In this document: positions 7,271 through 14,947 of the stretch, piece after piece
How the letters are laid out: each line of letters begins with the position of its first letter
How positions within the stretch are numbered: the stretch's first letter is position 1
Origin: DATKWF01 sp035529715
GTDB taxonomy: Bacteria > Chloroflexota > Dehalococcoidia > Dehalococcoidales > RBG-16-60-22
Direction of reading: 5' to 3'
Length of the DNA: 23,656 nt
Assembly: GCA_035529715.1 (NCBI GenBank)
Contig: DATKWF010000067.1
Span: forward strand, 1-23,656
Notes under the pieces: model-generated
Database searches by the model: none
What the model was told of the DNA's origin: nothing
What the model saw: the letters and a program-made list of their open reading frames with translations, nothing else
Translations under genes and position numbers: made by a program

Positions 7271-9328
7271 ATGCAGCAATACGGACTGGAAAATATCAGG
7301 AACACCGTTTTATTATCTCACGCTGGTGCGGGTAAGACGTCAGCCGCAGAAGCAATCCTGTTTACCGCCGGGGCAATTAAGCGGTTGGGCAAGATTGACG
7401 AGGGAAGCAGCACCTCGGACTATGACCCTGATGAAGTAAAACGTAAAATCAGCATTAATCTGTCTCTCCTTCCCTGCCAGTGGCAGGATACCAAGGTCAA
7501 CCTTATTGATACGCCCGGTTATTCCGATTTCGTCGGTGAGATGAGAGCGGCAATACGGGTCAGTGAAGGAGCGGTAATCGTTATCTGCGCTGCTTCCGGT
7601 GTTGAGGTTGGCACGGAACAGGTGTGGGGATACTGCGAAGAGGCCAAGCTCCCCCGCCTTGTTTTCGTTAATAAGATGGACCGTGAAAACGCTGATTTCT
7701 ACCGAACCATGGAGGAAGTCCAGTCCAAGCTTGGCCGCAGGTGCCTGCCAGTGCAGTTACCCATCGGTGCCCAGAATGACTTCCAGGGGATAGTTGACCT
7801 GCTGACAATGAAAGCCTATGTCGGTTCCCCGGCAAAGGAATCGGAGATACCGTCATCAATGCAAAATCAGGTCAATTCCTTCCGGGAGAAACTGGTAGAG
7901 GCAGCTGCCGAGGTTGATGATAAGCTAATTGAGAAGTATCTGGGCGGTGAAGAACTCACTCTGGAAGAGCTCAAGATGGGCTTGCGGCAGGTGACAATAA
8001 ATGGTAGTGTCGTGCCTGTTTTGGCTGGCTCAGCCCTGCAAAATATAGGTATCAACTGGCTTTTAGATGCAGTTATCAACTACCTGCCATCACCCAGGGA
8101 GCGGGAAGTAATTATTACCACCGATTCAACCGAGCAGAAGATTGAGCCGAGTCAGGATGCTCCCCTGGCCGCCCTGGTGTTCAAGACCAGCGCTGACCCG
8201 TATGTTGGTAAACTCACCTACTTCCGGGTGTATAACGGAGCCATTGACAGCAATTCACAGGTGTGGAATGTAACGCAGGGTGGTGCGGAGCGGATAGGGC
8301 AGCTATTTTTGCTGAGGGGCAAGAACCAGGAACCGGTACCTCAAATCAAAGCCGGAGACATAGGGGCAGTAGCCAAGTTGAACCTGACTGGCACCGGCGA
8401 CACGCTGTGCCAACAGGACAAGCCAATGAAAATTGTTCCTATTCTGTTCCCCGAGCCTATTTTTGGCAAGGCAGTCTACCCCAAGACCAAAGCCGACCTT
8501 GATAAGCTGGGAGAGGCACTATCCAGGTCAGCCGAGGAAGACCCTACACTCCGAGTACATAGAGAAGTAGATACCAATGAAACCATTCTATATGGAATTG
8601 GCGAGACACACCTTGAGGTAGCTGCCGATAAGATGCAGCGCAAGTTTGGTGTTGGTGTGGTGCTGGAAACTCCCAAGGTCCCCTATAAGGAGACTATCAC
8701 CACAGGCGCCAAAGCCGAGTACAAGCATAAAAAGCAGACCGGTGGACACGGTCAGTATGGCCACGTCCTCCTGGCACTGGAGCCTTTATCCCGCGGCAGC
8801 GGCAACGAGTTTGCCGCAAAGATAGTAGGTGGTGCCATACCCAAAAATTATATCCCGGCAGTGGAAAAGGGAGTCCTCGAGGCAATTCAAGATGGGGTGC
8901 TGGCTCACTTTCCGGTGGTGGACACCAAGGCAACCGTGTATGACGGAAGCTTTCACCCGGTTGATTCTTCAGAAATATGCTTCAAGATTGCCGGGGCACA
9001 GGCACTAAAGAAGGGGTTAGCCGATGCCCAGCCAATTCTGCTGGAACCGATAATGAACATAAAGATAACCGTGCCTGGCGACCTCACTGGTGACATTATC
9101 GGCGACCTCAATACCAAGCGAGCCCATGTGCAGGGGATGAACCCGGCGGGTGATACCAATGTCATTGAGGCGCAGGTGCCGATGGCTGAGGTTCTGCGCT
9201 ATGCCATTGACCTGAAGTCAATGACCCAGGGCAGAGGCAGTTATACGCTGGAGTTAAGCCACTATGAAGAGGTGCCGGCTCATGTTACCCAGAAGATTAT
9301 TGCGGAGAGACAGGCCGAAAAGGCCTAG
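7271..9328 (+). CDS. Elongation factor G-like GTPase (EF-G paralogue family)
   Basis: The 685-residue translational GTPase has the full EF-G layout: G domain (about 1-270), domain II, domain III, the IV domain with KHKKQTGGHGQYGHV (about 490-510) and a C-terminal V domain ending near RGSYTLELSHYEEVP. G motifs are visible: P-loop SHAGAGKTS (16-24), DTPGYSDF (80-87) and NKMD (134-137). Two departures from canonical FusA matter. The P-loop starts SHAGAGKTS rather than AHIDAGKTT, and the G3 motif has Tyr84 where EF-G and EF-Tu keep the catalytic His (DTPGHVDF). Both are typical of the EF-G-like family, so this is unlikely to be the housekeeping FusA, and it lacks rpsL/rpsG neighbours. It may act in ribosome recycling or stress, but the function is not established by the sequence. 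Confidence 0.9.
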   Translation: MQQYGLENIRNTVLLSHAGAGKTSAAEAILFTAGAIKRLGKIDEGSSTSDYDPDEVKRKISINLSLLPCQWQDTKVNLIDTPGYSDFVGEMRAAIRVSEGAVIVICAASGVEVGTEQVWGYCEEAKLPRLVFVNKMDRENADFYRTMEEVQSKLGRRCLPVQLPIGAQNDFQGIVDLLTMKAYVGSPAKESEIPSSMQNQVNSFREKLVEAAAEVDDKLIEKYLGGEELTLEELKMGLRQVTINGSVVPVLAGSALQNIGINWLLDAVINYLPSPREREVIITTDSTEQKIEPSQDAPLAALVFKTSADPYVGKLTYFRVYNGAIDSNSQVWNVTQGGAERIGQLFLLRGKNQEPVPQIKAGDIGAVAKLNLTGTGDTLCQQDKPMKIVPILFPEPIFGKAVYPKTKADLDKLGEALSRSAEEDPTLRVHREVDTNETILYGIGETHLEVAADKMQRKFGVGVVLETPKVPYKETITTGAKAEYKHKKQTGGHGQYGHVLLALEPLSRGSGNEFAAKIVGGAIPKNYIPAVEKGVLEAIQDGVLAHFPVVDTKATVYDGSFHPVDSSEICFKIAGAQALKKGLADAQPILLEPIMNIKITVPGDLTGDIIGDLNTKRAHVQGMNPAGDTNVIEAQVPMAEVLRYAIDLKSMTQGRGSYTLELSHYEEVPAHVTQKIIAERQAEKA

Positions 9329-9410
9329 TCTATAGTCTATTACGTAAGACTATTTAACAACCTATCCCCCTGGCCCCCTTCCCTTACTAGGGAAAGGGGA
9401 ATGTAGCTAA

Positions 9411-9431
9411 GAGAGGGGCAAAGCCCCTCTC
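9411..9431 (+). terminator. Intrinsic terminator hairpin after the EF-G-like gene
   Basis: A perfect 9-bp stem, GAGAGGGGC and GCCCCTCTC, is separated by AAA. It is followed by TAAAAATTA rather than a clean T run, so termination on the plus strand is plausible but not certain. Confidence 0.5.
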
Positions 9432-9439
9432 TAAAAATT

Positions 9440-9467
9440 ATCCCCTCTTCCTTTAAGAAGAGGGGAT
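9440..9467. terminator. Second perfect hairpin between convergent genes
   Basis: The 11-bp arms (ATCCCCTCTTC at 9440-9450 and GAAGAGGGGAT at 9457-9467) enclose CTTTAA. On the minus strand, reached by transcripts of the ABC permease gene ending at 9508, the stem is followed by AATTTTTAG. This makes it a good terminator for that operon. Confidence 0.55.
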
Positions 9468-9507
9468 TAAAGTGGCAAGGTCAATAAATAATCTATATCA
9501 TGCTATA

Positions 9508-10434
9508 TCATGTGGCTCTTATTTCCTGCCTCATAAACAGCACGTAACTCAGAGCAAAACAGATGGCGCTCAGACTTATCAGGCTGGTAATGTGCGGCCA
9601 GATGAGAAGGAGACTCTGCCCCAGAGACAGGGGATTGGGCAGCATATAAGCCGCCTGACTCGAGGTTATTACCCCCAGGCTGCCGATAGCTACCGGCAGG
9701 AGCAACGCCGTCGTCGCTTCAGAAAACAGTGTGTTCGGTGAAAACCTCAATATCATTTGCCGCAATTCCGTGTTGCGAATTAATTCTGCCTGAGACGCAT
9801 CGGCAGTAGGAATCAGGGCATTAGCTATCGCCGGGGCTATCAGAAGGATAAAAATACTGAAGAATAACCAGACACTGATAGAAATCAGTAAGGAAGAAGC
9901 TATCCGGCGTAGTAAGACAGAGAAAAGCATGGCTAAGCCCATCCAGAAGGCTCCGAAAATAATGGTGAGACAGAGATAGATAAAGAGCCTGATGACTTCC
10001 TCGGCAGTTGGCGGCATGCCAATCATTCTCATGCCATAGCCTGAAACCAGCAGAAGCATGGTGGCTACCATGATGGAGAGGGTAACCGCACCCGCCAGGA
10101 ATTTCCCGTTGATGACGCTATCTCTGAAGAGGGGTTGAGATAGGATTCGGCTTATGGTGCCACCGCTGCGCTCACTATTTATTGCATCAAAACCCAGGGC
10201 TATACCTATTATGGGGACCAGCATGGCAATAAGGGTAATCAGGGACGGGACTACGGTTCCCGAGGTAGTAAAGAGACCCAGGAAGACAAAACCCTCCGGC
10301 AGGTTTGCCCCACGAATGCCCTGGGCGGTAGCAACGAGTCCGGCAGCGCTGGCAAACAATCCCAGGATAAATAATGTGATAAATCTTATGCTGGTAAAAT
10401 AATCGGCCAGTTCCTTACGTAAGATAGCTCTCAT
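9508..10434 (-). CDS. ABC-2 type transporter permease
   Basis: The 308-residue polytopic membrane protein has about six hydrophobic segments. The N-terminus (MRAILRKELADYFTSIRF) is the amphipathic Lys-Glu-Leu entry typical of ABC-2 permeases. After the second helix comes GFDAINSERSGGTISRILSQPL, the classic cytoplasmic coupling segment (NSERSGGT) of this family, at about residues 84-105. A large extracytoplasmic loop lies at about 205-260. The gene starts 3 bases after the ATPase stop, with AAGG upstream. With the preceding ATPase and the NEW3 protein it makes a complete unit, probably an exporter of unknown cargo. It ends at the hairpin cluster. Confidence 0.88.
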   Translation of the reverse strand: MRAILRKELADYFTSIRFITLFILGLFASAAGLVATAQGIRGANLPEGFVFLGLFTTSGTVVPSLITLIAMLVPIIGIALGFDAINSERSGGTISRILSQPLFRDSVINGKFLAGAVTLSIMVATMLLLVSGYGMRMIGMPPTAEEVIRLFIYLCLTIIFGAFWMGLAMLFSVLLRRIASSLLISISVWLFFSIFILLIAPAIANALIPTADASQAELIRNTELRQMILRFSPNTLFSEATTALLLPVAIGSLGVITSSQAAYMLPNPLSLGQSLLLIWPHITSLISLSAICFALSYVLFMRQEIRAT

Positions 10435-10437
10435 ATA

Positions 10438-11373
10438 TTAACCTTCATGAAAATATTTCATATAGATGTTATCCAGTGAAAACTCCTGGACCTTCACCTG
10501 AATTAGCGGGAAGTCGTTCTGCACCACTGCTTTGGCTATTTCCGCCCGCATGTCAGAATCCGTATTTACCAGAAGTATATTGTCACTGGCTTCTACACTT
10601 CTTACCCCGTTAATTCCTTTGATAGCCTCCACGAGCTGAGGACTTGGCTGGACTGTCTCCACTTCTATCATATAGTGCCCACCTGCCAGAGCCTCTCTGC
10701 CCAGCTCGTCTATAGAACCCTCAATTACCATTTTACCCTTGGACAGTATGCCGATATTGTGGCATACCCTCTGCACCTGATATAGCTGGTGCGAAGACAG
10801 CACTACGGTTGTCCCCATTTGCGGCAGATTGGCTATCAGGTCAAGCAGCTGATTAATCCCCTCCGGGTCAAGTCCAGCCGTGGGCTCATCAAAGAAGACC
10901 AGCTTTGGCTTTTTGACCAGTACATCGGCTACTCCCAGGCGCTGCTTCATCCCGCGGGAATATTTACCCACAGTCAGGTTTTCCTTATCATCCAGGCTTA
11001 CCATCTTTAGAACCTCGTCAATCCGGCTGTTAGCCTCCGCATAGCCGACATTATTCAACTCGGCAATAAACCGCAGATTTTCCCTGGCGGTGAGGTTATC
11101 ATAGAAGCCCACTTTCTCGGGAAGATAGCCCACCAGGCGCTTCACCTTGAGGGGCTCCCGCGTCGGGTTAAATCCAAAGACCCGTGCGTTACCGGATGCC
11201 GGCTCGGTCAATCCCAGCAGCATGAGGATGGTAGTGGTCTTGCCGGCACCATTGGGGCCAAGCAACCCGAAAACCTCGTTCTCCATAACATGCAGGTTGA
11301 GGCTGTCAACTACGGTAACCCCGTCATATCTCTTGGTCAGGTCTTGTGTTTCTACGGCAAACTTTTCACTCAT
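10438..11373 (-). CDS. ABC transporter ATP-binding protein
   Basis: The 311-residue nucleotide-binding subunit has Walker A GPNGAGKTTT at 39-48, a Q-loop replaced by the region VGYLPEKVGFYDNLT (81-95), signature YSRGMKQR at 138-145, Walker B LVFFDEPTAGLDPEG at 158-172 and the H-loop VVLSSHQ near 190-200. The segment YLPEKVGFYDNLT and the C-terminal 90-residue extension are typical of ATPases that partner ABC-2 permeases (CcmA/NosF-like group). Its start lies 3 bases after the stop of the NEW3-protein gene and its stop 3 bases before the permease gene, so the three are tightly coupled. Substrate and direction are not readable from the ATPase, though ABC-2 systems usually export. Confidence 0.93.
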   Translation of the reverse strand: MSEKFAVETQDLTKRYDGVTVVDSLNLHVMENEVFGLLGPNGAGKTTTILMLLGLTEPASGNARVFGFNPTREPLKVKRLVGYLPEKVGFYDNLTARENLRFIAELNNVGYAEANSRIDEVLKMVSLDDKENLTVGKYSRGMKQRLGVADVLVKKPKLVFFDEPTAGLDPEGINQLLDLIANLPQMGTTVVLSSHQLYQVQRVCHNIGILSKGKMVIEGSIDELGREALAGGHYMIEVETVQPSPQLVEAIKGINGVRSVEASDNILLVNTDSDMRAEIAKAVVQNDFPLIQVKVQEFSLDNIYMKYFHEG

Positions 11374-11376
11374 TGA

Positions 11377-12621
11377 CTACCGCCGACTGAATCGCATAAA
11401 GATGACAACTAAGCCAATAATGACCAACACTATTATGACTACCCCAACCCACCCCCAGAGGGTGGGTGTCTCTACGGTAACCCTGAGAGAAAGTTCCTGA
11501 GATGTGGCCTGTGTTCCCGAAGCTCTCAGGCTGATCATGTAATCTCCAGCTATTGTTTCTGGTGGTGGTTTTATATTCACATCTACCGTCTTGGTATTAA
11601 AAGCCTCCAGCAGGTCCACCTTATCCGGTGAGAACTCAATTGTCCATCCTGCCGGCTTGTTCGAAGAGAATTTGATATTTTCAATGCCGGCCGTACCCAG
11701 GTTGCCGACTTCTATGGAGAAGTAGTTATCCTTACCGGCGGCAGCCTTGGTATCATAGCGCTCTCCAGAGGGAACTGCAGCCAGACTATATCTGGCAGTT
11801 ATTACTGCCGTAAGCTCAATGGTATCAGTCAGTTCCCCGGAGACTGCTTCCAGGGTTATATCATATTCGCCGGGCTCAGGTAATGGCCAGAAGGGGGGAG
11901 TGGCTACCAGCCGGTGAGTTTCCCCATAGGCAAATCCTGGCTTAAGAGCTATGGCTGTTACTCTCTTCTCTTTCTCATATTGGGGGGTTATATATACCTC
12001 CCAACCTGCCGGTCCCTTGGCTCGCAGGTCAAAGTTGCGGGATTCGCCGGTTACCCCGCCTACTGCGGTGTATCTGAACTCTACCGCAAACACAAATTCC
12101 TGCCCGGCAATAGCCTCTATCGTGGGGTGGGCGACACTCATCGCAATCTCTTCCTCTGCTGCTGTAGTGATGATTTTCACCGTAACCCTGATATCAATAT
12201 CCTTGGCCGAGGTTTCGGTCCCCGAGGCTTTTATGGTAACCATGTAGTCTCCAGCTGGGGTTCCTGCCGGCACCTTAATTTTGGCATCTATGCTTTCAGT
12301 TTCGTAAACATCTAACGATGCCAACCCTATCGGGTCGAACTCGACTTTCCAGTTCTCGAGGGTATCCGCTGAGAAAGTAATTTTATGAATAGCTTCGTCA
12401 CCCTGATTCTCTATGTCTACTCGTACTATGGAATCCCTACCGGATATTATTGTAGTATCGTAGCGTCCGCCATAGGGGGTGAGAGCCATAGCATACTGCG
12501 GCTCTGCACTGATAAGGACGGGAGTAGGGGGTCCTTCACCCTCTTGGGCTAGCACGGCACCGACCGGGCTCAAGGCCATCAGGCTCACCAGCAAAAGGCA
12601 GAGTATTCTCACTATTTTCAT
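11377..12621 (-). CDS. Membrane-anchored surface protein with three NEW3-type Ig-like domains
   Basis: The 414-residue product has a signal peptide (about 1-25), then three beta-sandwich domains (about 41-149, 158-275 and 277-383) and a C-terminal helix (about 389-408) with an FSRR tail. Domains 1 and 3 are clear repeats: RYDT, then S(A)GKD/GRD, a G/N-rich turn, W(K/T)(V/I)EF, and later AGDYM(V/I)(T/S)(I/L)(K/R)ASGT. This is the NEW3 signature, extracytoplasmic modules often found near ABC exporters. The middle domain is more divergent (RAKGPAGWEVYITP). AGGTGG precedes the ATG. As first gene of the NEW3-ATPase-permease operon it probably serves as an outward-facing accessory subunit; substrate capture is inferred and unproven. 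Confidence 0.86.
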   Translation of the reverse strand: MKIVRILCLLLVSLMALSPVGAVLAQEGEGPPTPVLISAEPQYAMALTPYGGRYDTTIISGRDSIVRVDIENQGDEAIHKITFSADTLENWKVEFDPIGLASLDVYETESIDAKIKVPAGTPAGDYMVTIKASGTETSAKDIDIRVTVKIITTAAEEEIAMSVAHPTIEAIAGQEFVFAVEFRYTAVGGVTGESRNFDLRAKGPAGWEVYITPQYEKEKRVTAIALKPGFAYGETHRLVATPPFWPLPEPGEYDITLEAVSGELTDTIELTAVITARYSLAAVPSGERYDTKAAAGKDNYFSIEVGNLGTAGIENIKFSSNKPAGWTIEFSPDKVDLLEAFNTKTVDVNIKPPPETIAGDYMISLRASGTQATSQELSLRVTVETPTLWGWVGVVIIVLVIIGLVVIFMRFSRR

Positions 12622-12673
12622 CGCTTTACCACCTCATTAAAACTATTTTGGATTTTTGGCACTCAAGTAACAC

Positions 12674-12702
12674 ATAATACTATATTCTATATTAAATTTC
12701 AA
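12674..12702 (-). promoter_or_regulatory. Promoter candidate for the NEW3-ABC operon
   Basis: On the minus strand, TTGAAA (plus 12697-12702) is followed after exactly 17 bases by TATTAT (plus 12674-12679). Each box differs from consensus by one base. Transcription would start near 12667, about 46 bases before the ATG at 12621. Confidence 0.65.
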
Positions 12703-12764
12703 CAACCTCTCCACCCAGGTTGCTTTGTTGCCTCAGCCTTTATCCGACTCCGTTGAAAAGAGAT

Positions 12765-12795
12765 AAAAAATTTAGAGAGGCACCAAACCCCTCTA
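12765..12795 (-). terminator. Intrinsic terminator after the MOT1-type transporter gene
   Basis: On the minus strand, TAGAGGGG, a 7-base loop (TTTGGTG) and CCTCTCTA form an 8-bp stem with one mismatch (12773-12795), followed by AATTTTTT. It is the right distance beyond the stop at 12903 and belongs to the same repeat family as the cluster at 9370-9467. Confidence 0.65.
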
Positions 12796-12902
12796 TTACC
12801 CAACAAGCCTTCACCAGCAAGGAAAGGGGAAAAGTAAGTTACTAAATAACTTCAATTATAATTTAACACCTTGCCATTATCAAGTCAAGCAGATGGCGAA
12901 CC

Positions 12903-14042
12903 TTATTTTTCTTCCGACCCCACCATCCAGTTGATATAACTGTTGCCCCTCCCCCACTTTCTCAGGATATGATACAAACCCACCGCTGCCACGAAGCCGA
13001 TAGCCATATTGGTTAACAAAGAGACCACCGCCGTTAAAGCCATTATCGGCGTTTCATGGAGCCTTAAATGTCTGACGAACCTGGTAAGCTCAATTCCTAC
13101 CAGTAGTAACATGGCACCAATAATGCTCTGGGGAAAGACAGAAAAAAGGCCGGCAATGGAGTTGGCCAGGAAAAGACCGAGGCATATCTCAGTTACACCT
13201 TCAATGATGTTAGCACCTCCGGTCCTGGCTCCGAAATAATATTGTCCGGCCAGTCCACCGGCTCCGTGACACATAGGCATCCCCCCAAAGAAGGGCACAA
13301 CAGTATTCATGACACCCATATTTAAGGCAAGCTTCTTTTCTGACACCGGTTTATCCGGCCAGTATTCCTTAATGAGGGCACTGGTAGCGATTACAGCATT
13401 GGTTGCCGTCAAAGCTATCTGAGCAAAACCAGCCAGAACCAGCCCCTTCCATATCTCAAGCGGGCTGAAGATGGTAATCGGGGGCAAAGTAACTCCGGGT
13501 TGAATCACGCCGGGGAGTCCACCCTGAAAACCAACCACAGCGATACCCAGTATCACGAGAACGATAGCCGCCGGAGCATACCGGCTCTTCCGCAACACTA
13601 TTACGATAACTATTGAAATTATCCCCAGAATCCAGCCGGTGGAGACCAGCTTAAAGCCCTGGATGGCAAGCAATATGCCCAGAGCCACCTGTATGCCGCG
13701 CACCACGCTGCCGGGAGTTATAGCGGCTATCTTCTGAATTAAGCCGGTAAAAGCCAGTACCAGCCAGATAATGCCGGTGCCAAAGCCGGAAGCGTAAACC
13801 AGGGAAGGCGGCCACTTCTGGGAAATAGCTACCGCCGCGAGTACCTTCTTGGGCTGGATGGGCATGGGCAGTCGGTAAACAATGCCCGAGACTATATTCG
13901 CCAGGCCCATCATCACCAGGAGGCCGGCTGGGTTCAAGCCATTGACCGCAAATAAGCCGATAGCCAGTGGGAAAAGGGTGCCAAAATCACCCATCGAGCC
14001 AGCCAGCTCGCGCAGGTTAAATTCAAAGTCCCGAACGCGCAT
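12903..14042 (-). CDS. MOT1-type putative sulfate/molybdate transporter
   Basis: The 379-residue membrane protein has about ten hydrophobic helices. The conserved opening, ELAGSMGDFGTLFPL (about residues 12-26), and the following helix ending RLPMPIQPKKVLAAVAIS (about 58-75) are the two hallmark regions of the MOT1 family, relatives of SulP anion transporters that lack a STAS domain. A second family region, PMCHGAGGLAGQYYFGARTGGANI (positions about 256-280), is also present. The family includes the molybdate transporter MOT1; several members are annotated for sulfate, so the anion is uncertain. It follows prmC on the same strand with a 56-base AT-rich gap that shows no convincing promoter, so it may share the prfA transcript. 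Confidence 0.84.
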   Translation of the reverse strand: MRVRDFEFNLRELAGSMGDFGTLFPLAIGLFAVNGLNPAGLLVMMGLANIVSGIVYRLPMPIQPKKVLAAVAISQKWPPSLVYASGFGTGIIWLVLAFTGLIQKIAAITPGSVVRGIQVALGILLAIQGFKLVSTGWILGIISIVIVIVLRKSRYAPAAIVLVILGIAVVGFQGGLPGVIQPGVTLPPITIFSPLEIWKGLVLAGFAQIALTATNAVIATSALIKEYWPDKPVSEKKLALNMGVMNTVVPFFGGMPMCHGAGGLAGQYYFGARTGGANIIEGVTEICLGLFLANSIAGLFSVFPQSIIGAMLLLVGIELTRFVRHLRLHETPIMALTAVVSLLTNMAIGFVAAVGLYHILRKWGRGNSYINWMVGSEEK

Positions 14043-14098
14043 CTAAACTAATACCGCATTTTATATAATACAAGATAATACAAGCTATATTACACTTT

Positions 14099-14947
14099 TT
14101 ACATGTTACCAGTGAAGTATAAGCCTACCACCCGCTCCACGCCACCCAGGTCCCGGCTGACCTCAATTCTAGCCGATGGGAACAAGATATGCAATAGTGC
14201 AGTTACCGGCTTCCCCTGTCCCTGCCCGATTTCCAACAGCAAGCAACCCTGAGAACGAAGCTTGCCGCTTAACTGCCGGCACAGCCGGCTTATCTTTTCC
14301 AGGCCTTCCCGGCCTCCGTTCAGTGCCAGCACTGGTTCAGAACCAGCCGGAGTCGCCTGTGGCAATTCTGAATCCTTAACGTAAGGCAGGTTGGCGACTA
14401 TAAGGTCAACCGGTTCAGGCAGGGGTCCCAGCATGTCACCCCGCAGAAGAGAAATCTTATCGGCTACGCCGTGCTGCTGACAGTTAAATAAGGCAACTTT
14501 GAGCGCGGAGTCTGAGATATCGGTAGCATAAATTTTAACCGCGGGCAGGTTCAGCGCCAGACTGATAGCAATGGCGCCACAACCTGTGCCAATATCAGCG
14601 ATTTTAGTTAGCGGGCGCTGGCGAGACAGCTCAAGAGCCTTTTCCACCAGCAGTTCGCTTTCCGGTCGTGGGATGAGAACCGAGGGGTCGACATAGAAAT
14701 CGAGTCCATAGAACTCACGGTGCCCGGTTATATAAGCGGCGGGCTCGCCATTCCGGCGCCGCTTAATTATCTGCCAGAAAGCTTTCTCTTGCTCAGGACT
14801 TAACTGAAGATTGAGGTCCAGATACAGCTGAACCCGACTTATCTTCAGGGCATGCCTTAACAGCAGTTCGCTTTCCAGGGCAGCATCTTCAATGCCATTA
14901 GCGGCAAGAATAGCTCTTGCCTCAGCCATAGCCTGTTTCAGGGTCAC
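14099..14947 (-). CDS. prmC: Peptide chain release factor N5-glutamine methyltransferase PrmC (HemK)
   Basis: The 282-residue enzyme uses S-adenosylmethionine to methylate the Gln of the GGQ motif in release factors. It shows an N-terminal helical domain (about 1-85) with GHREFYGL (75-82), RPESELLVE (94-102), SAM motif I DIGTGCGAIAI (118-128) and the catalytic tetrapeptide region NLPYV (186-190), where most PrmC proteins have NPPY. The Pro-to-Leu change keeps the essential Asn, second Pro and Tyr, so activity is likely kept. Its start overlaps the prfA stop by 4 bases (ATGA arrangement), so the modifying enzyme is translationally coupled to its substrate. Length is typical. Confidence 0.95.
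   Translation of the reverse strand: MTLKQAMAEARAILAANGIEDAALESELLLRHALKISRVQLYLDLNLQLSPEQEKAFWQIIKRRRNGEPAAYITGHREFYGLDFYVDPSVLIPRPESELLVEKALELSRQRPLTKIADIGTGCGAIAISLALNLPAVKIYATDISDSALKVALFNCQQHGVADKISLLRGDMLGPLPEPVDLIVANLPYVKDSELPQATPAGSEPVLALNGGREGLEKISRLCRQLSGKLRSQGCLLLEIGQGQGKPVTALLHILFPSARIEVSRDLGGVERVVGLYFTGNM

Larger units (their letters stand above)
9370..9467. repeat. Cluster of three strong hairpins (likely interspersed repeat, bidirectional terminator)
   Basis: Between the convergent EF-G-like and ABC permease genes, three inverted repeats follow one another. The first has C-rich and G-rich arms around TACT (about 9376-9399, one mismatch). The second and third are listed separately as terminators. 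A degraded relative, in inverse orientation, lies at 12773-12840 (same GGAAAGGGGA and GAGAGG/CCCCTCT elements followed by an A/T tract). Two related copies in one window suggest a dispersed family used at gene ends. Confidence 0.65.

Noticed and set aside
6851..7279. 142-residue minus-strand open frame
   Set aside because: It is antisense to the transglutaminase-like gene and the EF-G promoter, with a composition typical of a shadow frame.
9472..9741. 89-residue plus-strand open frame after the hairpin cluster
   Set aside because: It overlaps the ABC permease gene in antisense, has no family resemblance, and the permease is certain.
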